DNA of 47,975 nucleotides. It comes from Eubacteriales bacterium. Lineage in GTDB: Bacteria > Bacillota > Clostridia > Lachnospirales > Lachnospiraceae. The notes under the pieces were generated by a model, which searched no databases, was not told the origin of the DNA, and saw only the letters and a list, made by a program, of their open reading frames with translations. Shown here in pieces: positions 34,464-41,682 of this stretch. The stretch's first letter is position 1. The number at the start of each line of letters is the position of its first letter. The position numbers and the translations under genes were made by a program. Location: NCBI GenBank assembly GCA_030524715.1, contig JAUNGB010000036.1, positions 1 to 47,975 of the forward strand, read 5' to 3'.

Positions 34464-34886
34464 TTGATAAATCAGTATTCTTGCGGAGCTCTGATCAAAC
34501 AAATTCATGATGAGCTTGAGAAAAATGCCAATAATGCAATGCGTTCTGATGATATTACCATGGCGCAGTGCAGCGCGTTGCTGATATTGAATGATGCGCC
34601 GGAAGGACAGATGCCATTAAAGGAGCTGGAACGATGGCTTCGCGTAGCGCAGTCTACTGCCGCCGGGATTGCCAGGCGTCTGGAACAGAAGGGCCTGGTG
34701 GAAAGCTTTGGGAACCCGGAGGATAAAAGAATCAAGATGATAAGGATCACGCCGTCGGGGATCCAATGCTGCCAACGTTCTGAGCGGCAGATGGAGCAGA
34801 CAGAGGAAGAACTGCTGTCCGGCCTGACAGAGGCGGAGCGGGGGATTTTCCTGACTCTGCTGAAAAAAGTCCGTGATACTCTATAA
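34464..34886 (+). CDS. MarR-family regulator
   Basis: A protein of 140 residues with a winged helix at about 50-100 (PLKELERWLRVAQSTAAGIA, RRLEQKGLVES, DKRIKMIRITPSG). The start is TTG 34464, with GGGAGGTGG upstream. It is predicted to repress itself and the following MATE gene through AATAGC-type sites, released by a ligand or oxidant; it has Cys at positions 7, 35 and near 94-95. Confidence 0.88.
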   Translation: MINQYSCGALIKQIHDELEKNANNAMRSDDITMAQCSALLILNDAPEGQMPLKELERWLRVAQSTAAGIARRLEQKGLVESFGNPEDKRIKMIRITPSGIQCCQRSERQMEQTEEELLSGLTEAERGIFLTLLKKVRDTL

Positions 34887-34890
34887 AACA

Positions 34891-34909
34891 GCCCGCTGAG
34901 ACAGCGGGC
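34891..34909 (+). terminator. hairpin after marR
   Basis: GCCCGCTG-AGA-CAGCGGGC is a perfect 8-bp stem with weak T content after it, so partial read-through to the MATE gene is possible. Confidence 0.6.
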
Positions 34910-34926
34910 ATTAAAAAAGATAAATA

Positions 34927-34950
34927 AATAGCATGATATTAATAGCATAC
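34927..34950 (+). promoter_or_regulatory. MarR-type operator before the second MATE gene
   Basis: AATAGCATGATATT (34927-34940) is followed directly by AATAGCATAC (34941-34950). They share the half-site of the operators in the marR promoter. Confidence 0.6.
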
Positions 34951-34973
34951 GAACAATAAAGGAGGATTCTGAA

Positions 34974-36311
34974 ATGAAGAATAATCAGGCAAATGAAATA
35001 TTCAGGGATGCACCGGTTCCCCGGGCAGTCCTGAAAAACGCGGTTCCTGCCATGATGGCTATGCTGATGGTATTGGTATATAATCTGGCAGATACCTTTT
35101 TTATCGGGCAGACCCATGACGCCCTGCAGGTAGCGGCGGTGTCCCTGGCAACCCCGGTATTTTTGATCTTTATGGCAGTGGGGACGATCTTTGGAATTGG
35201 CGGCACTTCCGTTATTTCACGGGCCATGGGAGAGGGAAGAACTGAATATGCAAAAAAAGTGTGTTCTTTCTGTATGTGGAGCTGTGTCGTCGTAGGTATT
35301 GCCCTTTCCGCCTTTTTCCTGCTTTTTATGGATCAGATTTTAAGCTGGGTAGGCGCAAGTCAGGATACCTGGGAGATGGCAAAGACCTATCTGACTATTG
35401 TCAGCTTCTGCGGGCCTTTTGTATTAATTTCTAATTGCTATTCCAATGTAATACGGGCGGAAGGGCAGTCCGGAAGGGCTATGATGGGGCAACTGATCGG
35501 AAATCTTTTAAACGTGATCCTTGACCCTGTTATGATCCTTGGCTTTGGATGGAATATTGCCGGAGCGGCCATTGCTACCGTGATTGGCAATGTGGTGGGA
35601 GCCGGTTACTATATTGTTTATTTTCTGAGAGGAAAATCCTCGTTAAGTATTCGCCTTCGGGATTTTACTGTCCGGGAGAAAGTATGCTCCGGCGTGCTTT
35701 CCATTGGCATTCCGGCGTCACTGGGGTCTCTGCTGATGAGCATTTCCCAGATCGTGGTCAACAGCATGATGGCCGGATACGGCGATATGGCTCTTGCAGG
35801 GATTGGCGTAGCCATGAAGGTTACGATGATGACAGGAATGGTGTGTATCGGCTTTGGCCAGGGGATTCAGCCTCTTTTGGGATATTGCGTGGGAGCGGGA
35901 TTGTGGAAGCGTTTTAAAAAAGTTATGAGCTTTTCCGTGATATTTTCCCTTGCCCTCAGCACGGTTATGACAGGCGTGTGTTACCTTCTGACAGATCAGA
36001 TCGTCAGCGCCTTTTTAACGGATCCGGCTGCATTCGATTACGCGGTTCAGTTTGCCCGTATCCTGCTGACGACAAGCTTTCTTTTCGGAGTATTCTATGT
36101 GCTGAGCAATTCTCTGCAGGCTATGGGGGCTGCTGCGGAGGCCTTGATTATTAACCTGAGCCGCCAGGGAATCGTATATATTCCGGCGCTGTTCATCATG
36201 AACCGGCTGATCGGAGTCACCGGGCTGGCCTGGGCACAGCCGATAGCGGATTTGATATCTACAACGCTTGTTGTGGTTCTTTATTTCAGAACCGTTAAAA
36301 AATGCAGTTGA
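34974..36311 (+). CDS. MATE-family efflux transporter (second copy)
   Basis: A membrane protein of 445 residues with 12 predicted helices (VPAMMAMLMVLVYNLADTFF, GTIFGIGGTSVISRAMGEG). It differs clearly from the first MATE and has the local MarR as its likely regulator. The ATG at 34974 follows AAAGGAGG. Confidence 0.92.
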   Translation: MKNNQANEIFRDAPVPRAVLKNAVPAMMAMLMVLVYNLADTFFIGQTHDALQVAAVSLATPVFLIFMAVGTIFGIGGTSVISRAMGEGRTEYAKKVCSFCMWSCVVVGIALSAFFLLFMDQILSWVGASQDTWEMAKTYLTIVSFCGPFVLISNCYSNVIRAEGQSGRAMMGQLIGNLLNVILDPVMILGFGWNIAGAAIATVIGNVVGAGYYIVYFLRGKSSLSIRLRDFTVREKVCSGVLSIGIPASLGSLLMSISQIVVNSMMAGYGDMALAGIGVAMKVTMMTGMVCIGFGQGIQPLLGYCVGAGLWKRFKKVMSFSVIFSLALSTVMTGVCYLLTDQIVSAFLTDPAAFDYAVQFARILLTTSFLFGVFYVLSNSLQAMGAAAEALIINLSRQGIVYIPALFIMNRLIGVTGLAWAQPIADLISTTLVVVLYFRTVKKCS

Positions 36312-36320
36312 AATCAGAAC

Positions 36321-36539
36321 ATTAGAGCGTGTTTGAAAATTCATTCCCGCAATCTGCATCCCCCACTTTGCAGTCTATTTGTCCAAAATTCGGTCAGCGG
36401 TCTTCGTTTCACTACGGTCGGCGCTCAACACTCGTCCACCGGACGAGTAGCGCCTCGCTACGCCTCCCTTATTTGAACCAAATATCCCACAAATTGTGGA
36501 ATACATCTTGCAGAAAGCAATTTTCAAACGCGCTCTAAT
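36321..36539. mobile_element. MITE-like element, 219 bp
   Basis: The ends are 21-bp terminal inverted repeats (ATTAGAGCG[T/C]GTTTGAAAATT at 36321-36341, and its complement at 36519-36539) with a single difference. The interior has no meaningful ORF. It contains a strong hairpin, ACTCGTCC-ACC-GGACGAGT, extended by GGCGCT/AGCGCC. No convincing target duplication is visible. It fits a non-autonomous repeat, probably present in many copies in this genome. Confidence 0.75.
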
Positions 36540-36556
36540 CAAATAATACTTTCCTG

Positions 36557-36588
36557 ATCTGCCGGTGCTGTATAGTCCGGCAGATTTT
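36557..36588. terminator. terminator downstream of the MITE
   Basis: ATCTGCCGG (36557-36565) pairs with CCGGCAGAT (36577-36585), followed by TTTT. Confidence 0.75.
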
Positions 36589-36609
36589 AGAATTAAAAAG
36601 TCTTTTTCC

Positions 36610-36651
36610 TTATAAATTCCTTAGAATTGCAGTTTATCCTCTTCTTATAAA
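36610..36651 (+). promoter_or_regulatory. likely activated promoter of the immunity operon
   Basis: TATAAA (36646-36651) is a fair -10 box but has no -35 consensus 17 bp upstream. The preceding block, starting TTATAAATTCCTTAGAATTG, contains the inverted repeat AATTC-CTTA-GAATT and recurs nearly unchanged at 47772. Activation by the response regulator of this operon is likely. Confidence 0.5.
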
Positions 36652-36683
36652 ACAAAATTCAAAAGGAAAGTCGAGGAGGATAA

Positions 36684-37388
36684 ATGAATCAGAATCTTGT
36701 AGAAATCAAAAATCTGTCAAAGGAGTTCCGGGGGCAGCAGGTATTAAAAAATATCACCATGTCTATCCCGGAAAACTGCGTGTATGGTCTTCTGGGAGCA
36801 AACGGGGCGGGAAAATCCACCCTGATGAAGACCATGACAGGACTTTTGCGTCCTACATCGGGAGAAATCTATTTTCAGGGGCATAAATGGTCCAGAAAGG
36901 ACCTGGCCCACATTGGCGCCTTGATCGAAACGCCGCCGATCTACGAAAACCTTACTGCGCGGGAGAACCTGAAGGTACGTGCCCTGCTGCTTGGCGTATC
37001 GGACGGGCGAATCGAGGAGGTGCTGCGGCTGACTGACATTGCGGATACGGGAAAGAAAAAAGCAGGGGCTTTTTCTCTGGGCATGAAGCAGAGGCTCGGG
37101 ATTGCCCTTGCGCTTTTGGGAAACCCTAAGCTGTTGGTTCTGGACGAACCCATCAACGGGCTGGATCCCATGGGGATACAGGAACTGCGCCATTTGATCA
37201 GAAGCTTTCCAAAACAGGGAATTACGGTAATGATTTCCAGCCATATCCTGAGTGAGATCCAACAGACCGCAGATCATATCGGCATTATTTCCGGCGGGCA
37301 GCTTGGATATGAAGGAGAAATCGACGAAAAGGAAAATCTGGAAGAACTGTTTATGGAAATTGCGGCGAAAGGAGGCGTAGGGAGATGA
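36684..37388 (+). CDS. lantibiotic-immunity-type ABC transporter, ATPase (LanF-like)
   Basis: An ATPase of 234 residues: Walker A GANGAGKS (about 39-46), signature FSLGMKQRLG, Walker B LLVLDEPINGLDP and switch His in SSHIL. It resembles LanF/BcrA ATPases that energise removal of lantibiotics or bacitracin-like peptides from the membrane. The ATG at 36684 follows GAGGAGGATAA. Two dissimilar permeases, a response regulator and a kinase follow in one overlapping operon, the layout of LanFEG-RK immunity clusters. Confidence 0.9.
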   Translation: MNQNLVEIKNLSKEFRGQQVLKNITMSIPENCVYGLLGANGAGKSTLMKTMTGLLRPTSGEIYFQGHKWSRKDLAHIGALIETPPIYENLTARENLKVRALLLGVSDGRIEEVLRLTDIADTGKKKAGAFSLGMKQRLGIALALLGNPKLLVLDEPINGLDPMGIQELRHLIRSFPKQGITVMISSHILSEIQQTADHIGIISGGQLGYEGEIDEKENLEELFMEIAAKGGVGR

Positions 37389-38149
37389 AACCATATTTTC
37401 AGGCGGAAAAACTGAAATATAAGCATACCTTTTTAAATGGGGTCGTTGTGCTGATGCCGCTGATTTCCGTATTTTTATCTGCGATGCTCACCTATAACTA
37501 CTTTGCCGTGGACAGCTATAACTGGTGGTACATGGGACTGTATCCGGGAATGCTGGGAATCCTGTGCGGGATGCTGGGAGGAAAAGACAAACGGAAAAAG
37601 AATTTTACCATTTGGTCCCTGCCCTGCAGCATGGGCAAAATATGGGATGCGAAGGTGCTGCTGGGCGCGGTTTTGTCAGGAATCGCCGCAGGCGTCACCG
37701 TCCTTTTGACGGTTATTATGGGACAGTTTATGGAAAGCGCGCTTCATATGACTTTTTTCATCCGGCCATCTCTGACGGTACAGTTGGCGGCAGGGCTTCT
37801 CATGTGGATTACAACTCTGTGGCAGATTCCATTTTGCCTGCTGCTGTCACAGAAAATGGGCACGTTTCTTATGCTGCTGTTCCATATGGGAAGCTACTCG
37901 ATCATTTCCGGCACAGTTTCCCTGAAAAACTGGTTTATCTTGCTGCCGGGAGCCATTACCTCCCGTCTGATGTGTCCGGTGCTGGGAATCCTGCCCAATG
38001 GACTTCCGGCAGTGGAAGGACAAATGACCTATTCGCCGCAGCTTATGGAACCACAAAATCTGCTTCTGGGAATCCCGGCGGCGGCGCTCTGGTTTTTGCT
38101 CCTGTGGCTGGCAGGCAGGAAGTGGTTTGAAAGGCAGGTGACCGTTTAA
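37385..38149 (+). CDS. immunity ABC transporter permease 1 (LanE/MutE-like)
   Basis: A membrane protein of 254 residues with six predicted helices, starting AEKLKYKHTFLNG as in LanE permeases. It overlaps the ATPase gene by four bases (ATGA), so the two are translated together, and it ends directly before permease 2. The pair should form the membrane channel that expels the peptide. Confidence 0.85.
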   Translation: MKPYFQAEKLKYKHTFLNGVVVLMPLISVFLSAMLTYNYFAVDSYNWWYMGLYPGMLGILCGMLGGKDKRKKNFTIWSLPCSMGKIWDAKVLLGAVLSGIAAGVTVLLTVIMGQFMESALHMTFFIRPSLTVQLAAGLLMWITTLWQIPFCLLLSQKMGTFLMLLFHMGSYSIISGTVSLKNWFILLPGAITSRLMCPVLGILPNGLPAVEGQMTYSPQLMEPQNLLLGIPAAALWFLLLWLAGRKWFERQVTV

Positions 38150-38950
38150 ATGAAGGAACTGGTTCGGTTGACGAAGAAATTAGTTCAGCTTACGAGAGAA
38201 TTAGTCCGGCTTATGAGGACAGAGCTCCTGAAAATGAGGCGCACCTTTCTCTACGGTATGCATATAGGAGCGCCTGTACTGGGAAGCCTGATCTTTGTGC
38301 TTTATTACAGTGTGTCAGGATGGAATGAAATTGCGCAGATATCCGGTTTTGTGGAGATAATCGGCATTGCGCTTCCCTTTGCGGTGAGTCTTGTATGCGC
38401 GGGAAATGTGGGGCTGGAGGAAGAAAACCATTTCCAGACATTTTTAGGATGCGCTGTGCACAAATGGAATGCTTTTCTGGCAAAATGGCTGACGCTTCTG
38501 GGAATGTGTTTTTTGACGGTGCTGGCGGCAGTGCTTCTTTTTGGAGCCGGATTCCGATGGGGGATTGAGAAAACAGGGCTTCCCTTTGCGGATTACAGTA
38601 TCTTAGCCGTGACTCTTTGTGCAGGAAGCGCGCCGCTGTATCTGGAGCATTTATTTTTAAATCTCAGGTTTACAAAGTCTGTTTCCTTAAGCGTGGGAGT
38701 AGCGCAGTTTTTGCTGTCCTCCCTGTTCCTCACCGGACTGGGAGACGGAAGATGGCAGTTTTTTCCCTGCACATGGAGCTCAAGAGGTGTGCTTGAGGTA
38801 TTGACCTATATGACGAAAAGGGAACTGAAGGACGTTCTGGCAGTTGAAATGAGAAACTCGCTGGTGATCTGTGTGTTGCTATTGACTGTAGTTTATGCCA
38901 TAATCAGGGCACGGTTTCATTTTTATGAAGGAAGGCAGTGCAATGATTAG
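38150..38950 (+). CDS. immunity ABC transporter permease 2 (LanG/MutG-like)
   Basis: A protein of 266 residues with six predicted helices. A start-proximal repeat (VRLTKKLVQLTRELVRLMRT) precedes the usual TELLKMRRTFLYGMHIGAPV opening, so the functional N-terminus may lie at the later Met near 38214; the repeat is unusual for the family. It overlaps the response regulator gene by eight bases. Confidence 0.85.
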   Translation: MKELVRLTKKLVQLTRELVRLMRTELLKMRRTFLYGMHIGAPVLGSLIFVLYYSVSGWNEIAQISGFVEIIGIALPFAVSLVCAGNVGLEEENHFQTFLGCAVHKWNAFLAKWLTLLGMCFLTVLAAVLLFGAGFRWGIEKTGLPFADYSILAVTLCAGSAPLYLEHLFLNLRFTKSVSLSVGVAQFLLSSLFLTGLGDGRWQFFPCTWSSRGVLEVLTYMTKRELKDVLAVEMRNSLVICVLLLTVVYAIIRARFHFYEGRQCND

Positions 38951-39602
38951 GATTTTGGCAATTGACGACGACAGAGGAATCCTGGAGCTGATCCGCAGGG
39001 CATTGGAACGGGAAGGCTATGGGGTCACGCTTTTGGACGATCCTCTTAAGATCGATTATGAGAAGCTGGATCAGTACCAGTTGATCCTTCTGGATGTAAT
39101 GATGCCCGGCATGGACGGATTTTGCCTGTGCCGGGAGATCAGGGACAGGGTGGACTGTCCCATTCTGTTTGTGACAGCAAAGACAGAAGAAAAGGATTTG
39201 ATGAAGGGACTTGGAATCGGCGGAGACGACTATATTACCAAGCCCTTTGGGATCGGAGAACTGAGGGCAAGGGTAGGAGCCCACCTGCGGCGGGAGAACA
39301 GGGAGAAAAAGCACCGGATAGCTATTGGAAAAACAGAATTTTCCATGACGGAGAAAAAGCTGTACTGTGAGGGAAAGGAGCTGCCCCTTACCAAAAGCGA
39401 ATATGCCATCTGTGAATATCTGGCATTGAACCGCGGGCAGGTATTTTCCAAGGAACGGATCCTTGAACATGTATTTGGATTTGACGGCGAGAGCAGCAGC
39501 TCCGCTATTACGGAGCATATCAAAAATATCCGCGGGAAATTCCAGCCCTTTGGCATAAATCCTGTAGAGACAGTGTGGGGGATCGGATATCGATGGAAAT
39601 AA
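38943..39602 (+). CDS. OmpR-family response regulator of the immunity operon
   Basis: A regulator of 219 residues. The receiver has acidic DDD near the start, phospho-acceptor Asp51 in LLDVMMPGMDG and Lys in YITKPFG. The C-terminal winged helix (LTKSEYAICEYLALNRGQVF, VWGIGYRW) binds DNA. ATG 38943 has GAAGGAAGG upstream and lies within the end of the permease gene. It probably activates this operon when the kinase detects a peptide antibiotic. Confidence 0.92.
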   Translation: MIRILAIDDDRGILELIRRALEREGYGVTLLDDPLKIDYEKLDQYQLILLDVMMPGMDGFCLCREIRDRVDCPILFVTAKTEEKDLMKGLGIGGDDYITKPFGIGELRARVGAHLRRENREKKHRIAIGKTEFSMTEKKLYCEGKELPLTKSEYAICEYLALNRGQVFSKERILEHVFGFDGESSSSAITEHIKNIRGKFQPFGINPVETVWGIGYRWK

Positions 39603-40987
39603 GACGAAGAGAAAAAACGCTGGCGGGTCTGTTTACAAAATACCTTGCGCTTTTTTTCCTTAGTACGGTGCTTATGGCGATAGGTGTTTTTTTGCTTCTC
39701 ATGGTTCTTGCCGCATGCAAGGTAGTGCTGCCGGCAAACTATTTGGAGTTTGCGATTACGGAGCATACGGAGGACATCCGCAAAGCAGAAGGAAATCTGG
39801 AACAGTGGATTCCGGAAGGCTGTCTGTACGGCGTGTATGACCGTGATGGAGAATGGCTGGAGGGCACCTTCGCCGGACAGGAACGTGAAAGGGCATGGGA
39901 AAACCTGCGGATCTATAATATTTACAGCGGAACGGGAAACTACTACCGGTTTATTGATATGGACAACGGAAATACCTGTATTGTGAAATATAATCTGCGG
40001 ATGCGGTATGCAAACAGCAGGGCAAACGACCTGCTTCCCCCTCCGGAGGTTTTAATGCCGGTTTTGGATATCCTGCTTTTTCTGGGAAACGTTATCCTGT
40101 TTTCCAGACTTTTTGCCAACAGGCTGAAGGCGGAGCTGCGGGAATTAAGTGGGATTACGGAAAAAATCGCCGCCAATAATCTGGAATTTGAGACCGGGAC
40201 CTCGGATATCAGGGAAATAAGCGAGGTTATGGCATCTCTTGGGCAAATGAAGGATACGCTTCAGGATTCATTAAAGGTGCAGTGGGATCTGGAAGAGCAG
40301 AAGCAGGAGCAGTTGGCTGCCCTGACGCACGATATCAAGACGCCTCTTACGGTCATCCGGGGAAATGCGGAGCTTGTGGAGGAAGGGGAGCAATTGGAGG
40401 AAAACCGGGAATGTGCGTCATATATTCTTGCAAATGTAAAGGAGATCGAGCAGTATCTGGAAACCATGCGGCAGGTGCTCAGGGGCGCGGAAGAAACTGA
40501 GGATATGCGGTTTGTGAGCTGTACAGAACTGGTGGAAATGTTCCGGGAAACCGCAAAGCAGATATCTGCGGCGGAGAAAATCCCGGTACGTTTTGAGATC
40601 GGCGTGTACAGGGGTGAAATTCTCTGTAATGAGAACATGATGCTGCGGGCATGGAGCAATATTGTCAGCAACGGAGCCGAACATACAGACAGTCTTAAAG
40701 GGCTGGAAATCAGGATCTCACAGGAAAGCAGGGAAGGAACCGTATATCTGAAAGCGGCAGTCCGCGATTATGGCGCAGGATTTTCACAGAAAGCTCTGCA
40801 ATATGCGGACAGGGAGTTTTACAGCGGAGATGAAAGCCGCCATGACAGAAGGCACCAGGGGCTTGGGCTTGCTATTGCAAAAAGGGCTGCAGCGGAGCAG
40901 GGCGGTTTTCTGGAATACGGAAACAGAGATACAGAAGGCGCAGAGGTGGCGTTGTGGGTGAAAACAGAGCAGGAAACGGATGCTTAG
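39593..40987 (+). CDS. sensor histidine kinase of the immunity operon
   Basis: A kinase of 464 residues with two membrane helices (about 20-45 and 150-172) around an extracellular loop of roughly 105 residues, a HAMP-like linker, His246 in LTHDIKTPLTV, and an ATPase domain (WSNIVSNGAEHT, DYGAGFS, GLGLAIAKRA). This fits LanK-type kinases of peptide resistance. ATG 39593 overlaps the regulator stop by ten bases. The last 80 codons are duplicated downstream at 41418. Confidence 0.92.
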   Translation: MEIRRREKTLAGLFTKYLALFFLSTVLMAIGVFLLLMVLAACKVVLPANYLEFAITEHTEDIRKAEGNLEQWIPEGCLYGVYDRDGEWLEGTFAGQERERAWENLRIYNIYSGTGNYYRFIDMDNGNTCIVKYNLRMRYANSRANDLLPPPEVLMPVLDILLFLGNVILFSRLFANRLKAELRELSGITEKIAANNLEFETGTSDIREISEVMASLGQMKDTLQDSLKVQWDLEEQKQEQLAALTHDIKTPLTVIRGNAELVEEGEQLEENRECASYILANVKEIEQYLETMRQVLRGAEETEDMRFVSCTELVEMFRETAKQISAAEKIPVRFEIGVYRGEILCNENMMLRAWSNIVSNGAEHTDSLKGLEIRISQESREGTVYLKAAVRDYGAGFSQKALQYADREFYSGDESRHDRRHQGLGLAIAKRAAAEQGGFLEYGNRDTEGAEVALWVKTEQETDA

Positions 40988-41012
40988 ATGAAGGAGGAAA
41001 TTTATGAAAGCA
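40748..41012 (+). repeat. 265-bp direct repeat, copy 1 (kinase 3' end and spacer)
   Basis: The block runs from CTGAAAGCGG in the kinase ATPase domain to ATGAAAGCA after the stop. It recurs at 41418-41682 with two differences that I found (40757 C/T, 40769 T/C). It includes the GAAGGAGG ribosome binding site and start codon that serve the next gene. Confidence 0.95.
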
Positions 41013-41084
41013 TTATATAAAGGTGTAAAAGGATGTGGATGGAGCTGTGAAACCATGGATTTTACCTATTGGACGAAAGGATAG
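41004..41084 (+). CDS. 26-codon ORF after the kinase
   Basis: ATG 41004 uses the AAGGAGG ribosome binding site of repeat copy 1 and encodes a peptide containing GCGWSCETMDFTYWTKG. It has two Cys, Ser and Thr residues. It sits where a small peptide gene could be expected in a lantibiotic-related cluster, but no leader motif is recognisable and it may only be sequence fused to the duplicated start. Confidence 0.25.
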   Translation: MKALYKGVKGCGWSCETMDFTYWTKG

Positions 41085-41097
41085 TTTCTGTTATAAT
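41069..41097 (+). promoter_or_regulatory. promoter of the inserted small gene
   Basis: TTGGAC (41069-41074) and TATAAT (41092-41097) at 17 bp spacing. Confidence 0.65.
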
Positions 41098-41125
41098 AAG
41101 AATATGCTTACGGAGGAGGTTCATC

Positions 41126-41371
41126 ATGGCTGACGGCAAATATTTTTTTAACGGAAAAGATATTACTATGAATTTATGCATCCAAATCAGAGATGTCATT
41201 GACATTATTCAGAATACAACCGGAATGAATTTCCCGGATGCGACTGTTGCATTTTATCATTCTAAAACTTATAAGGCCTTGCAGAATACGGAAAATACTT
41301 TATGGGCAGAATCTGCTGGCTATATTGCAGATCGTTATTTTGAAGAGCAAAAGGAAGAAATCGGCGTATAG
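41126..41371 (+). CDS. small hypothetical protein between the repeats
   Basis: A protein of 81 residues beginning MADGKYFFNGKD, with AFYHSKTYKALQNTENTLW and a C-terminal SAGYIADRYFEEQ. Mostly helical, without signal peptide or membrane segment. ATG 41126 has GGAGG upstream and its own promoter, so it is an independent gene. The shape resembles small clostridial proteins found in toxin-antitoxin-like pairs, but I cannot name the family. It lies between the two 265-bp repeats and would be lost by recombination between them. Confidence 0.65.
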   Translation: MADGKYFFNGKDITMNLCIQIRDVIDIIQNTTGMNFPDATVAFYHSKTYKALQNTENTLWAESAGYIADRYFEEQKEEIGV

Positions 41372-41417
41372 GGAGTTCTTTGTGCTGCCTGGAAGAATAT
41401 ATAAAGCGAGTCTTGAA

Positions 41418-41657
41418 CTGAAAGCGGTAGTCCGCGATCATGGCGCAGGATTTTCACAGAAAGCTCTGCAATATGCGGACAGGGAGTTTTACAGCGGAGA
41501 TGAAAGCCGCCATGACAGAAGGCACCAGGGGCTTGGGCTTGCTATTGCAAAAAGGGCTGCAGCGGAGCAGGGCGGTTTTCTGGAATACGGAAACAGAGAT
41601 ACAGAAGGCGCAGAGGTGGCGTTGTGGGTGAAAACAGAGCAGGAAACGGATGCTTAG
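41418..41657 (+). pseudogene. duplicated 3' fragment of the kinase gene
   Basis: The last 79 codons and stop of the immunity kinase are repeated almost exactly, starting mid-domain (KAVVRDHGAGFSQKAL). An upstream open frame from 41238 runs into it but has no start signal and overlaps the small gene. The fragment lacks the His box and could not act as a kinase. Confidence 0.85.
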
Positions 41658-41682
41658 ATGAAGGAGGAAATTTATGAAAGCA
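41418..41682 (+). repeat. 265-bp direct repeat, copy 2 (before glycerate kinase)
   Basis: The second copy of the block at 40748-41012, offset by 670 bp. It ends nine bases into the glycerate kinase gene and supplies its ribosome binding site and start codon. Confidence 0.95.

Noticed and set aside
37525-38130. 201-codon + strand ORF in another frame of permease 1
   Set aside because: It overlaps a permease that fits the operon by start overlap and hydrophobicity; the alternative frame has no homology-like pattern.
41238-41657. 139-codon ORF as a real hybrid protein
   Set aside because: Its first part overlaps the small gene in another frame without a ribosome binding site, and its second part is the copied kinase end; treated as a duplication by-product.
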